DNA from: Ruminiclostridium sp.
Lineage (GTDB): Bacteria > Bacillota > Clostridia > Oscillospirales > Ruminococcaceae
Assembly: GCA_017465545.1 (NCBI GenBank)
Contig: JAFTVY010000019.1
Span: forward strand, 1 to 33,940
Direction of reading: 5' to 3'
DNA length: 33,940 nt
Shown here in pieces: positions 6,180 to 13,911 of the stretch. The stretch's first letter is position 1, and each line of letters opens with the position of its first letter. The notes beneath the pieces were generated by a model. It ran no database searches and had not been told where the DNA came from. It worked only from the letters and a program-made list of their open reading frames with translations. A program made the translations under genes and the position numbers.

Positions 6180-8078
6180 TTACGCATTCGCAAAATTACC
6201 CGTATAAAGCTGATAATACTTGCCCTTTGCTTCTATAAGCTCATCGTGGGAACCTCTTTCAATGATTCTGCCCTTTTCAAGTACCATAATGCAATCAGAA
6301 TTGCGGATGGTTGAAAGTCTGTGAGCGATTACAAAGGTCGTTCTGCCCTTCATAAGAGCATCCATACCGGCCTGAACCAGCTTTTCCGTTCTTGTATCGA
6401 TAGAGGAAGTCGCTTCGTCAAGGATGAGTACGGGAGGATCGGCAACCGCCGCTCTTGCTATAGATAAAAGCTGTCTTTGTCCCTGACTCAGGTTGCTTCC
6501 GCTACCTGTCAGCATCGTGTTGTAGCCGTCGGGGAGTCTTCTTATAAAGCCGTCTGCGTTTGCAAGCTTTGCCGCCGCAATACATTCCTCATCGGTAGCG
6601 TCAAGCTTACCGTAGCGGATGTTATCAAGAACGGTACCCGTAAAGAGCTGTGTTTCTTGAAGTACGATACCGAGAGATTTACGAAGCTCTGACTTCTTTA
6701 TCTTATTGATATTGATATTATCGTATCTTATCTTGCCGTCCTGAATATCGTAGAAGCGGTTTATAAGATTTGTGATAGTGGTCTTACCTGCACCTGTAGA
6801 GCCTACAAAGGCTATCTTCTGACCGGGCTTTGCATAAAGCACAATATCGTGCAGTACCATCTTATCCTCGTTATAGCCGAAGTCAACGCCGTCAAATACG
6901 ACCTCGCCCTCCATCTTTGTATAGGTAACAGTACCCTCCGCCTTGTGAGGATGCTTCCACGCCCAGTGACCTGTACGCTTTTCGCTTTCTTCGATAGTTC
7001 CGTCAGGATGGATTATTGCATTGACGATTTCAACGTAGCCCTCATCCTCTTCAGGCTTGCTGTCCATAAGCTCGAATAATCTTCCTGCACCCGCAGACGC
7101 CATTACAATAAATCCTATCTGCTGGCTGAGCTGAGCTATCGGCATATTGAAGTTCTTGTTAAGTCCCACAAAGGCGATGATTATACCAAGTGTAAGACCA
7201 CCTACGCCGTTTATTGCAAGAATAGCACCGAGTACCGATACTAAAACGTAGCTTATATTACCTATATTCGCATTTATCGGCATCATTATGTTGGCATAGG
7301 TATTAGCCTTGTCTGCGCTGTCACGGAGCTGTTCGTTTATCTTTTCAAATTCCTCGCATGCCTTTTCCTCGTGACAGAATACCTTTACTACCTTCTGTCC
7401 GTCAAGCATCTCTTCAATGTAGCCGTTTGCCTTACCAAGATCGGCCTGCTGTCTGCCGAAGTACTTGCCACTCTTACCACCTATGATTGTAGAGACGAAG
7501 AGCATTACAAGAGCCATCGTAACTGACATCACAGTCATAGGTATATTCATCGTCACCATGCTTACAAAAGCAAAGACAATGGTAATTGATGAGCTTATCA
7601 TCTGAGGACAGCTTTGTGAAATAAACTGTCTGAAGGTATCAATATCGTTTGTGTATACGGACATTATATCGCCGTGCTGGTGAGTATCAAAATACTTTAT
7701 AGGCAGATTCTGCATATTTCTGAATAAATCGTCACGGATGCATCTTAAAGTACCCTGTGTTACGTTTACCATAATTCTGCCGTGGGCGTAGTTTGCGGCA
7801 AGACCTATAACGTAAATTATCGCAAGTCTTATTATCGCACTTAAAAGACCTGAAAAATCAGGATCCGGAACGCCGATAAGCGGCTTGATATAGTCGTCTA
7901 TCAGCGACTGTATGAAAATCATACCGTACATTGTACAAAGAGCCTGGATTATGATACATAAAAGCACTACAATACAGCTTACCTTATAATGTCTGAATGT
8001 ATAGCCCATTATTCTTCCCAGATGGCTCAGCTTTACCTTGGGGAATTCAGAACCGGGAATGTTGTTTTTCTTTTTCAT
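6180..8078 (-). CDS. heterodimeric ABC exporter subunit, catalytically complete (TM288/LmrD-like)
   Basis: A 632-residue half-transporter with six predicted membrane helices in residues about 25-330, then an ATPase domain. Walker A is GSTGAGKT (426-433), Walker B is LILDE with catalytic Glu555, and the switch His is His586 in IAHRLST. The signature motif is LSQGQ (530-534) instead of LSGGQ, as in Thermotoga TM288. An extra linker of about 50 residues (345-395, with HWAWKHPHK) joins membrane and ATPase parts. It follows the partner gene by 12 bases and should form a heterodimer exporting drugs, lipids or peptides at the cytoplasmic membrane. A bidirectional terminator follows its stop. Substrate cannot be read. 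Confidence 0.93.
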   Translation of the reverse strand: MKKKNNIPGSEFPKVKLSHLGRIMGYTFRHYKVSCIVVLLCIIIQALCTMYGMIFIQSLIDDYIKPLIGVPDPDFSGLLSAIIRLAIIYVIGLAANYAHGRIMVNVTQGTLRCIRDDLFRNMQNLPIKYFDTHQHGDIMSVYTNDIDTFRQFISQSCPQMISSSITIVFAFVSMVTMNIPMTVMSVTMALVMLFVSTIIGGKSGKYFGRQQADLGKANGYIEEMLDGQKVVKVFCHEEKACEEFEKINEQLRDSADKANTYANIMMPINANIGNISYVLVSVLGAILAINGVGGLTLGIIIAFVGLNKNFNMPIAQLSQQIGFIVMASAGAGRLFELMDSKPEEDEGYVEIVNAIIHPDGTIEESEKRTGHWAWKHPHKAEGTVTYTKMEGEVVFDGVDFGYNEDKMVLHDIVLYAKPGQKIAFVGSTGAGKTTITNLINRFYDIQDGKIRYDNININKIKKSELRKSLGIVLQETQLFTGTVLDNIRYGKLDATDEECIAAAKLANADGFIRRLPDGYNTMLTGSGSNLSQGQRQLLSIARAAVADPPVLILDEATSSIDTRTEKLVQAGMDALMKGRTTFVIAHRLSTIRNSDCIMVLEKGRIIERGSHDELIEAKGKYYQLYTGNFANA

Positions 8079-8090
8079 ACGTCCACCTCC

Positions 8091-9833
8091 TTAATTCTGA
8101 GGACGGTCAAAGTCGCCGCCGCCCTTGATCTGAGATTCGTAAATATCGCTGTATATCTCGTTTGTTTTAAGGAGATTTTCGTGAGTATCAAAGCCGTTTA
8201 CTTCACCGTCGTCAAGCACTATTATTCTGTCAGCGTCCTGAACGCTTGAAATTCTCTGGGCAATGATTATCTTTGTAGTACCGGGAATGCTTTCTCTCAT
8301 CGCCTGCTTTATCTTAGCGTCGGTAGCCGTATCAACAGCGCTTGTGGAGTCGTCCAGTATCAGTATCTTCGGATTTTTGAGAAGCGCTCTTGCAATACAG
8401 AGTCTCTGCTTCTGACCGCCTGAAACGTTGGCACCGCCACGCTCAATATAGGTGTTGTATTTCTTAGGCATAGCTTCTATGAATTCATCTGCACAAGCGG
8501 CTTTACAAGCGGCAATGCATTCTTCCTCGGTGGCTTTTTCATAGCCCCAGCGAAGATTTTCAAGCACCGTACCCGAAAACAGCACGTTCTTCTGCAGTAC
8601 AACGGCAACGTTGTTTCTTAAAAATTCAAGGTCATATTCCCTTACGTCCTTACCGCCTACGTAAACAGTACCCTCGGTTACGTCGTAAAGTCTGCTGATA
8701 AGGTTTATAAGGCTGGTTTTACCACAGCCTGTACCACCGATAATACCGATAGTTTCACCTGATTTTATTTTAAGATTTATATCGGATAAAACCTCTTTTT
8801 CGCTGGTGCTGTGATAAGAAAAATGCACGTTCTTAAATTCAATCGAGCCGTCTCTCATCATGGTTTCAGGGCTTTCAGGATTCTTTATATCAGGCTCTTC
8901 CTTTAAAACCTCGGATATTCTCTTTATACTTGCAACGCTCATTGTAAGCATTACAAAGATAAAGGAGAGCATCATAAGAGACATGAGCGAGCTCATTATG
9001 TAGGAGAACATAGAGCTGAGCTGTCCCAGCTCCATAGAGCCGTTTACAACAAGAGAAGCACCAAGCCAGCATACAGTCAGCATACAGCTGTATATAGCAA
9101 GATTCATAACGGGGGAGTTGAATACGAGTATGCTCTCCGCCTTCTTGAATATCTTGTAAATATCTCCTGATGCCTTTGTGAATTTTTCCTTTTCGTATTC
9201 CTCACGTACAAAGGACTTTACAACCCTGATGCCCGAAATATTTTCCTGAACGCTTGCGTTGAGAGCGTCGTACTTCTTGAAGGCAACGTTGAATACCTTC
9301 ATTACAGATACCATAATTATACCCAGCGCCACAATGAGAAAAAGCATTGCGATAAGGAATATAACACTCATATCAGGGCTTATCATAAAGCACATTATAA
9401 TACTGCAGGTGAGCATAATAGGCGCTCTTACCGCTATTCTGACTATCATCTGATAAGCATTCTGCACGTTGGTTATATCCGTTGTCATTCTTGTAACAAG
9501 TCCCGCCGTGCTGAACTTATCAATGTTGGAGAAGGAAAAACGCTGTATGTTTCTGAACATACTTTTTCTTAAATTACTTGCAAGTCCCGTTGACGCTCTT
9601 GCGGCGTATTTACCTGACAGCATACCTGATATAAGGCTTATACCTGCCACTACAAGCATTATTCCGCCGTAGATAAGAGCCTTCGTTATATCGCCCTTGC
9701 TTACGCCGTCATCTATAAGTAGTGCCATTACAAAGGGGAGTATAACCTCCATAATAACCTCAAGAATGGTGAAAAAGGGAGCTAAAAACGATTCTTTTTT
9801 GTACTGCTTTACCTGAGCTAAAATCTCTTTCAT
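8091..9833 (-). CDS. heterodimeric ABC exporter subunit, degenerate ATP site (TM287/LmrC-like)
   Basis: A 580-residue half-transporter: six membrane helices (about 15-310) and an ATPase domain. Walker A is GGTGCGKT (366-373) and the signature VSGGQ is canonical, but Walker B reads LILDD, with Asp495 replacing the catalytic Glu, and the switch His is replaced by Gln526 in IAQRISS. These two changes mark the non-hydrolysing site of TM287/288-type heterodimers, complementing the complete site in the downstream partner. It is the first gene of the operon. Upstream a TATAAT (9864-9869, minus strand) can be found, but without a good -35. No regulator gene is adjacent. Confidence 0.93.
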   Translation of the reverse strand: MKEILAQVKQYKKESFLAPFFTILEVIMEVILPFVMALLIDDGVSKGDITKALIYGGIMLVVAGISLISGMLSGKYAARASTGLASNLRKSMFRNIQRFSFSNIDKFSTAGLVTRMTTDITNVQNAYQMIVRIAVRAPIMLTCSIIMCFMISPDMSVIFLIAMLFLIVALGIIMVSVMKVFNVAFKKYDALNASVQENISGIRVVKSFVREEYEKEKFTKASGDIYKIFKKAESILVFNSPVMNLAIYSCMLTVCWLGASLVVNGSMELGQLSSMFSYIMSSLMSLMMLSFIFVMLTMSVASIKRISEVLKEEPDIKNPESPETMMRDGSIEFKNVHFSYHSTSEKEVLSDINLKIKSGETIGIIGGTGCGKTSLINLISRLYDVTEGTVYVGGKDVREYDLEFLRNNVAVVLQKNVLFSGTVLENLRWGYEKATEEECIAACKAACADEFIEAMPKKYNTYIERGGANVSGGQKQRLCIARALLKNPKILILDDSTSAVDTATDAKIKQAMRESIPGTTKIIIAQRISSVQDADRIIVLDDGEVNGFDTHENLLKTNEIYSDIYESQIKGGGDFDRPQN

Positions 9834-10091
9834 CTGTTTCTACCTTTCTTACTTTTTTACAACATTATAATAATACAACATTTTGAACGGAATGTAAAGA
9901 AAAAATTTACCTGCAAATTTCACTAAATTAATTGTTGTCATCCTGCATAAAATCGTCATTTCGCTGTCTTTAAAAAAAGAAATCTTCCGCTATATGCTAT
10001 GTAATTGCTGAAAAATTTAGTGCTATTGCACAAAATAGATAAATAATTTATACGATAGTACACAAATTTGTTTATTTTCAACAAAATTCGC
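9834..10091. other. AT-rich divergent intergenic region
   Basis: Divergent spacer between the ABC exporter and the enzyme-I-like gene. A minus-strand TATAAT at 9864-9869 is flanked by two direct TGTTGTA heptamers (minus strand) 16 bases apart, a possible regulator site for the exporter. Apart from poly-A/T tracts nothing else stands out; no ORF or RNA gene was recognised. Confidence 0.4.
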
Positions 10092-10120
10092 TGGACAAAA
10101 TAAGAAAATTATGGTATGAT
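10092..10120 (+). promoter_or_regulatory. sigma-A promoter of the enzyme-I-like gene
   Basis: TGGACA (10092-10097) and TATGAT (10115-10120) with a 17-base spacer and TGG extended -10, about 40 bases before the start codon. Confidence 0.7.
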
Positions 10121-10162
10121 TAAAGTGTAAAGTAATACTTACAAATGACAGGCGGTGATCTT

Positions 10163-10879
10163 ATGTTAGTAACAAGGGAAAGATATCTTACCAATACCTT
10201 CAAGGGTACGGGTATTTCCGACGGCATTGCTACCGGCAGGCTTTGTTATTTCACAAGATACACCTTTGACAATATGCCTGCAAGATCGGACTTCCCCGAA
10301 AGGGAAATTGACAAGTGGATAAACGCCGTAACAGTCTCCTGCGAACAGCTCGTAGTCCTCAGCCGTATAACAAAGCGTTATGCCGGTTCAGGTATGGCGG
10401 CACTTTTCGAGGCGCATCTGGGTATGCTTGCCGACGTGGAATTCGGTGACAGAGTGTCCGAGCTTATACATTCCGAAGGCTATTCGGCAGAAGCGGCAAT
10501 ACACAGGACAGCGCAGGAATTCTACGATATGTTTGCGGCAATCGACGATGAATATATGAGTGCAAGATGTATGGACGTCATTGATATTGCAATAAGGGTG
10601 CTTAGCAATATGGTAGGCTACGAGGTAGATTACAGCAACTTTGCTCGTGACTGTATCATTTCCTCCAGCTTCCTGACTCCCAGCGAAGCGGCAAATATGA
10701 TGTTTTACGGTGCGGCAGGCTTCGTACTGAGCTACGCCAACGAGTACAGCCATACGGCAATACTTGCAAGAACCCTCGGTGTCCCGCTGGTAAGCGGAGT
10801 CGATGCCGACAGAAGTATATCCTTTGTTGGTGCAGAAGCGACCATCAACGGAAGCACGGGAGAAGTAAGCTTTCAATAA
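10163..10879 (+). CDS. stand-alone PTS enzyme I N-terminal-like phosphohistidine domain protein
   Basis: A 238-residue protein matching only the N-terminal half of PTS enzyme I. It opens with FKGTGISDGIATGR, equivalent to the GIxxSPGIAxG start of PtsI, has a helical HPr-binding-like region with AHLGMLAD, and ends in the swivelling domain with SHTAILARTLGVPLVSG, where His197 corresponds to the phosphorylated histidine. The C-terminal PEP-binding barrel (about 320 residues in normal PtsI) is absent: the stop is followed by a clean terminator, and the upstream promoter is intact, so this is not an obvious recent truncation. The ATG at 10163 is used because an AGGCGGTG site precedes it; an upstream ATG at 10145 lacks one. 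It may accept phosphate from another protein. Confidence 0.8.
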   Translation: MLVTRERYLTNTFKGTGISDGIATGRLCYFTRYTFDNMPARSDFPEREIDKWINAVTVSCEQLVVLSRITKRYAGSGMAALFEAHLGMLADVEFGDRVSELIHSEGYSAEAAIHRTAQEFYDMFAAIDDEYMSARCMDVIDIAIRVLSNMVGYEVDYSNFARDCIISSSFLTPSEAANMMFYGAAGFVLSYANEYSHTAILARTLGVPLVSGVDADRSISFVGAEATINGSTGEVSFQ

Positions 10880-10890
10880 GTGATGATATT

Positions 10891-10922
10891 ACCGCCTTCA
10901 GTTTCTGAAGGCGGTTTTTTCT
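10891..10922 (+). terminator. intrinsic terminator after the enzyme-I-like gene
   Basis: ACCGCCTTCAG pairs with CTGAAGGCGGT around a short loop and is followed by six T. Its T-run runs directly into the -35 box of the next promoter. Confidence 0.9.
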
Positions 10923-10950
10923 TGACTTGAAGAAGGATAAATGCTATAAT
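10922..10950 (+). promoter_or_regulatory. sigma-A promoter of the zinc-ribbon/TPM operon
   Basis: TTGACT (10922-10927) and TATAAT (10945-10950), 17-base spacer, TGC extended -10; positioned directly behind the preceding terminator. Confidence 0.85.
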
Positions 10951-11001
10951 AAAATTGTTCTGAAAACAAATTCAATCCCGATAAAATGAAAGGAAACAGA
11001 T

Positions 11002-12069
11002 ATGCAGGCAGTACAGTACAAATGCCCTACTTGTGGCGGTGATATATTCTATAACCCCGACAAGGGTGCATTCATTTGTGAATATTGTAATAATGCGTTC
11101 AGCTTTGAGCAGGTGGTAACCGCCAATAAGCGTAATGAAAAAATAGACCTTACTGATGCAGAAAAGCAGGAAAGACAAAACGAATTTGAAGAAAATTCCG
11201 CTCTTTATCTCTGCCCCAGCTGTGGTAGTGAAATAATCGCAGAAAAGAACGCCGTAACCCTTGAATGCTATTATTGTCACAGTCCCGTTACCCTTGTGGG
11301 CAGATTATCAGGAGAGTACAAGCCTGATTATATCATCCCCTTTACCGTATCAAGGGAAAGGGCAGAGCAGATATTCCAGGATTTCTGCAAGGATAAAAAG
11401 CTCCTTCCCGACGACTTTAAAAACGGCAAGGTGCTTCAGAAGATCACCGGCGTTTACGTACCCTTCTGGCTTGGAAACTATTCCATTGATACAAGAGTGA
11501 TTGCCGCTTGCAAAAGATATATACCCGTAAACAGAAATACCGACAGAGTAAGAGAATACAGCGTTGACGATTCGGCACTGGTATACTATCAGAACGTACC
11601 TGCCGATGGTGCAAGGCTTATCGATGACGAACTGCTTGACGCATTACAGCCCTACAACTACGATGATCTTCACAGCTTTTCTATGTCCTATCTTTCAGGC
11701 TTTATGGCGGAAAAATACGACGTGGGAGCAGAGGAGGCACTTGCAAGACACGAGGATACCGTAAAAGCTGAATGTGTAAACTTTATGCATAAGCACCTGA
11801 GAAATGATTATGACAGCGTAGCTATCAATCAGGCAATGGCAGAAAGACAAAGCCTTGGCTATAAATATGCCTTTCTCCCCGTATGGTTCTTAACCTATAA
11901 GTACAGAGACAAGATATATCAGTACGGCATCAACGGACAGACGGGCAAGGTGTCAGGCTCTATCCCGATTGACAACAAGAAGCTGAACCTCAGAGCCTTG
12001 CTCTTCAGCTTGTTCGGTGCGGCATTCGGTGCAATATTCGGCTTCTTTATAGTTGCCTTCTTGTCCTGA
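11002..12069 (+). CDS. double zinc-ribbon, C-terminally membrane-anchored protein
   Basis: A 355-residue protein. The N-terminus has two zinc ribbons: CPTCGG with CEYCNN (residues 8-33) and CPSCGS with CYYCHS (about 72-95). The middle region (100-320) contains VYVPFWLGNYSIDTR and a second FLPVWFLTYKYRDKIYQYGINGQTG segment, a repeat of the W-rich strand pattern seen in TFIIB-type zinc-ribbon proteins of Firmicutes that are frequently mis-annotated as PriA. The last 25 residues form one hydrophobic helix with a Gly/Ala-rich face, so it is a tail-anchored protein. Function unknown. It is the first gene of an operon with a TPM-domain protein (15 bases downstream), a recurrent association. AAAGGAAA precedes the ATG. 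Confidence 0.85.
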   Translation: MQAVQYKCPTCGGDIFYNPDKGAFICEYCNNAFSFEQVVTANKRNEKIDLTDAEKQERQNEFEENSALYLCPSCGSEIIAEKNAVTLECYYCHSPVTLVGRLSGEYKPDYIIPFTVSRERAEQIFQDFCKDKKLLPDDFKNGKVLQKITGVYVPFWLGNYSIDTRVIAACKRYIPVNRNTDRVREYSVDDSALVYYQNVPADGARLIDDELLDALQPYNYDDLHSFSMSYLSGFMAEKYDVGAEEALARHEDTVKAECVNFMHKHLRNDYDSVAINQAMAERQSLGYKYAFLPVWFLTYKYRDKIYQYGINGQTGKVSGSIPIDNKKLNLRALLFSLFGAAFGAIFGFFIVAFLS

Positions 12070-12084
12070 CAGGAGGTGGATGAA

Positions 12085-12801
12085 ATGAAAAAAATTATTT
12101 CAGTTTTAATTTCAGTTGTCATCTGCCTTACCTTTTCGCTTACCGCCTTCGCAGGCTTTGGCGGAAATTACGTAATTTCAAAGACAGATGCAGTTTCCGT
12201 ATCAGACGGTATAAAAATGAATGAAGAAATTCAGGAGTTTGAAAAAGAAACAGAGGTCACACCCTGCATTGTATTCCTTGACAGGCTCACTCAGGGAACG
12301 CTTCAGAAGGAAGCGGAATATTACTACAAGAACTATTTCGACTACGAAAATGCCTTTATCCTTATCCACGACGTGAACAGCGGCAAAACCTTTGTGACCG
12401 CCTTCGGAAAATATGCACAGCGAATCGGAGAAAAGGCGGGCGTTTTTGAGCTTGGCGAAAAAATGACTCAGGAAAAAACCTTCAGCAAGGGATATTACGA
12501 AGGTGCGCTTGAATACCTTGACTATATTCAGATGATGGTAGATGCCTACGGCGAGGACAAGGTCACACAAGGCGTACATAATACTGCAGATGCAATAGGC
12601 GTTTTTGTAAACGTGGCAAAGTGGCTTATCGGCCCCGTTATAGGTGCTTTGATAGTAATGACCATTTACAAGGCCGTGGTAAGAAATCAGTACCGCAATC
12701 TTAAAAAGACGGCAATGTCACAGTTTGAAAATAAGAAGGATACTGTTTTCTATAACCACCGTGTAGTTTTTGTAAGAGAATATATGAGATCGGATGACTG
12801 A
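12085..12801 (+). CDS. TPM-domain membrane protein with signal sequence
   Basis: A 238-residue protein with an N-terminal signal sequence (KKIISVLISVVICLTFSLTAFAG), a TPM-type extracytoplasmic domain containing VSDGIKMNEEIQEFEKET and AFILIHDVNSGKTFVTAFG, and one membrane helix near residue 185-205 (WLIGPVIGALIVMTIYKAV) before a short basic tail. TPM domains occur in plant thylakoid TLP18.3 (photosystem repair phosphatase) and in bacterial YgcG-type proteins of unknown role. A GTG at 12076 in the same frame is inside the AGGAGG site, so the ATG at 12085 is chosen. The gene follows the zinc-ribbon gene and overlaps the next acetyltransferase by 8 bases. Confidence 0.8.
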   Translation: MKKIISVLISVVICLTFSLTAFAGFGGNYVISKTDAVSVSDGIKMNEEIQEFEKETEVTPCIVFLDRLTQGTLQKEAEYYYKNYFDYENAFILIHDVNSGKTFVTAFGKYAQRIGEKAGVFELGEKMTQEKTFSKGYYEGALEYLDYIQMMVDAYGEDKVTQGVHNTADAIGVFVNVAKWLIGPVIGALIVMTIYKAVVRNQYRNLKKTAMSQFENKKDTVFYNHRVVFVREYMRSDD

Positions 12802-13246
12802 TATTATGGATATAAGAGAAGCTACAGAAAAGGATCTGCAGGGACTTATGGAGCTGTACACCCATCTGCATAATAATCCCGTACCCGATATGCAGGACAA
12901 AAGACTTTTAAAGATCTGGCAGGAGATTATGACGGATAAGAACCATCACGTTATAGCGGCATTCGAGGACGGAAAGCCCGTCTCCTCCTGCGTATGCGTT
13001 ATTGTTCCCAATCTCACTCACAACAGACAACCCTATGCCCTTATAGAAAACGTTGTGACCGATCCTGCCTACAGAGGCAGAGGCTATGCCACGGGATGCC
13101 TTGATTATGCAAAGCAGCTTTCGATAAAAGAAAACTGCTACAAAATGATGCTTCTTACCGGCTCAAAGGAAGAATCCACACACCGCTTCTACAGAAATGC
13201 AGGCTATAACAGTACCGACAAAACCGCATACGTAACGTGGCTATAA
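12794..13246 (+). CDS. GNAT family N-acetyltransferase
   Basis: A 150-residue GNAT: IREATEKDLQGLMELY opens the fold, VVTDPAYRGRGYATGCLDYA is the CoA-binding loop (R-G-R-G-Y-A), and HRFYRNAGYN closes it. The gene overlaps the end of the TPM gene; a second ATG at 12806 would begin MDIREATEKDL, closer to the usual family start, and neither has a strong ribosome-binding site, so the first four residues are uncertain. Coupling to the TPM gene suggests cotranscription, not a shared pathway. A multi-hairpin element and a terminator follow. Substrate unknown. Confidence 0.88.
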   Translation: MTDIMDIREATEKDLQGLMELYTHLHNNPVPDMQDKRLLKIWQEIMTDKNHHVIAAFEDGKPVSSCVCVIVPNLTHNRQPYALIENVVTDPAYRGRGYATGCLDYAKQLSIKENCYKMMLLTGSKEESTHRFYRNAGYNSTDKTAYVTWL

Positions 13247-13274
13247 GGCGTGTTATAATCGACTCAATGATAAA

Positions 13275-13405
13275 TTGAAATTTGTCGGGGACAAATTTCA
13301 AAGTGAAATTTTTGCTCCGCAAAAGTGAAGGAGTGAAGCGAGCCTTCGGCTCGTGAAGTTGCGCATCACGGCGCAGATGTGGAATCAATTGCCTTTGGCA
13401 ATTGA
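13275..13405. repeat. multi-hairpin intergenic element
   Basis: Five consecutive inverted repeats in about 130 bases: TTGAAATTTGTC with GACAAATTTCAA (13275-13301), TTTTGC with GCAAAA (about 13310-13324), CGAGCC with GGCTCG (13339-13353), TGCGC with GCGCA (about 13360-13375), and TCAATTGCC with GGCAATTGA (13385-13405). None is followed by a T-run. No coding capacity. It resembles MITE-like palindromic elements of gut Clostridia, by memory only. The first arm shares AAATTGAAATTT with the outer flanks of both structured repeats. Confidence 0.7.
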
Positions 13406-13414
13406 TGGATTTTA

Positions 13415-13446
13415 AAAGGCGTTCAGATTTTCTGAACGCTTTTTTG
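13415..13446 (+). terminator. intrinsic terminator for the zinc-ribbon/TPM/GNAT operon
   Basis: GCGTTCAGA (13419-13427) pairs with TCTGAACGC (13431-13439), TTT loop, followed by six T. Its distance from the last stop codon (about 170 bases) is explained by the multi-hairpin element placed in between. Confidence 0.88.
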
Positions 13447-13513
13447 GTTGTGTTGGGGTTGTCAAATTGGGGTTTGACGGGGGATGTTTCATAAAAAATT
13501 GCGGTGATTTATG

Positions 13514-13739
13514 CGGGGCGTCGAGGACATACCCTGAAGGGTGCCGCAGTCCTTACGGACTACTCGCCGCCCCCCTACGTTTCCCTTATATTTTTTTGTG
13601 GGAACGGCATTACAAATCACCGTTTTCATCGGTATTTACGGCGATATTATCGCAATGCTTTTAATCATCGACCGTAGGGGGCGGCCTCCCGGACGCCCCG
13701 TTATTTATATTACATCAATCTCCCGTCAAATTTCAATTT
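13514..13739. repeat. structured intergenic repeat, copy 2 (about 226 bp)
   Basis: Second copy of the element at 2717-2940. Inner inverted repeats CGCCCCCCTACG (13568-13579) and GTAGGGGGCG (13674-13683) frame a core whose sequence (for example GGAACGGCATTACAAA) is in the same orientation as in copy 1. The outer arms, however, are exchanged: here the long palindromic arm with AGTCCTTACGGACT is on the left and the short arm with CTCCCGGACGCCCCG is on the right, as if the core had inverted relative to the arms. The right flank ends in AAATTTCAATTT. No ORF of its own. Confidence 0.85.
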
Positions 13740-13740
13740 G

Positions 13741-13854
13741 AAATACAACCAACGTGTGAAACCGCCGTTAACGAATCTTTGCAAATCGCATTCTTTTAAA
13801 AGGCGGAGTTGTCAGCGGCGACACGCCGTCAAACTCAAATTTCTCAATCAGATA
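13741..13854. other. gene-free spacer with short palindromes
   Basis: Between the structured repeat and the kinase terminator there is no credible ORF. AACCGCC near 13757 and GGCGGAGTT near 13801 could pair over about 40 bases, and CGGCG-ACA-CGCCG lies near 13817-13829. No function is assigned. Confidence 0.3.
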
Positions 13855-13888
13855 TCAAAACAACCCGTGAAGAAATTCTTCACGGGTT
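13855..13888 (-). terminator. intrinsic terminator of the two-component operon
   Basis: A 27-base near-perfect palindrome, AACCCGTGAAGAA with TTCTTCACGGGTT (13862-13888), followed on the minus strand by GTTTT. It lies 23 bases past the kinase stop. Confidence 0.85.
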
Positions 13889-13911
13889 ATACTTCTTTAT
13901 GATTACCGCCT

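Noticed and set aside
9834..10144. Riboswitch or small RNA upstream of the ABC exporter or enzyme-I-like gene
   Set aside because: The region is AT-rich without a recognisable conserved fold or terminator.
13467..13741. Overlapping plus-strand ORFs of about 65 codons across the second structured repeat
   Set aside because: They run through palindromic arms, have no ribosome-binding site, and copy 1 does not keep the frame.
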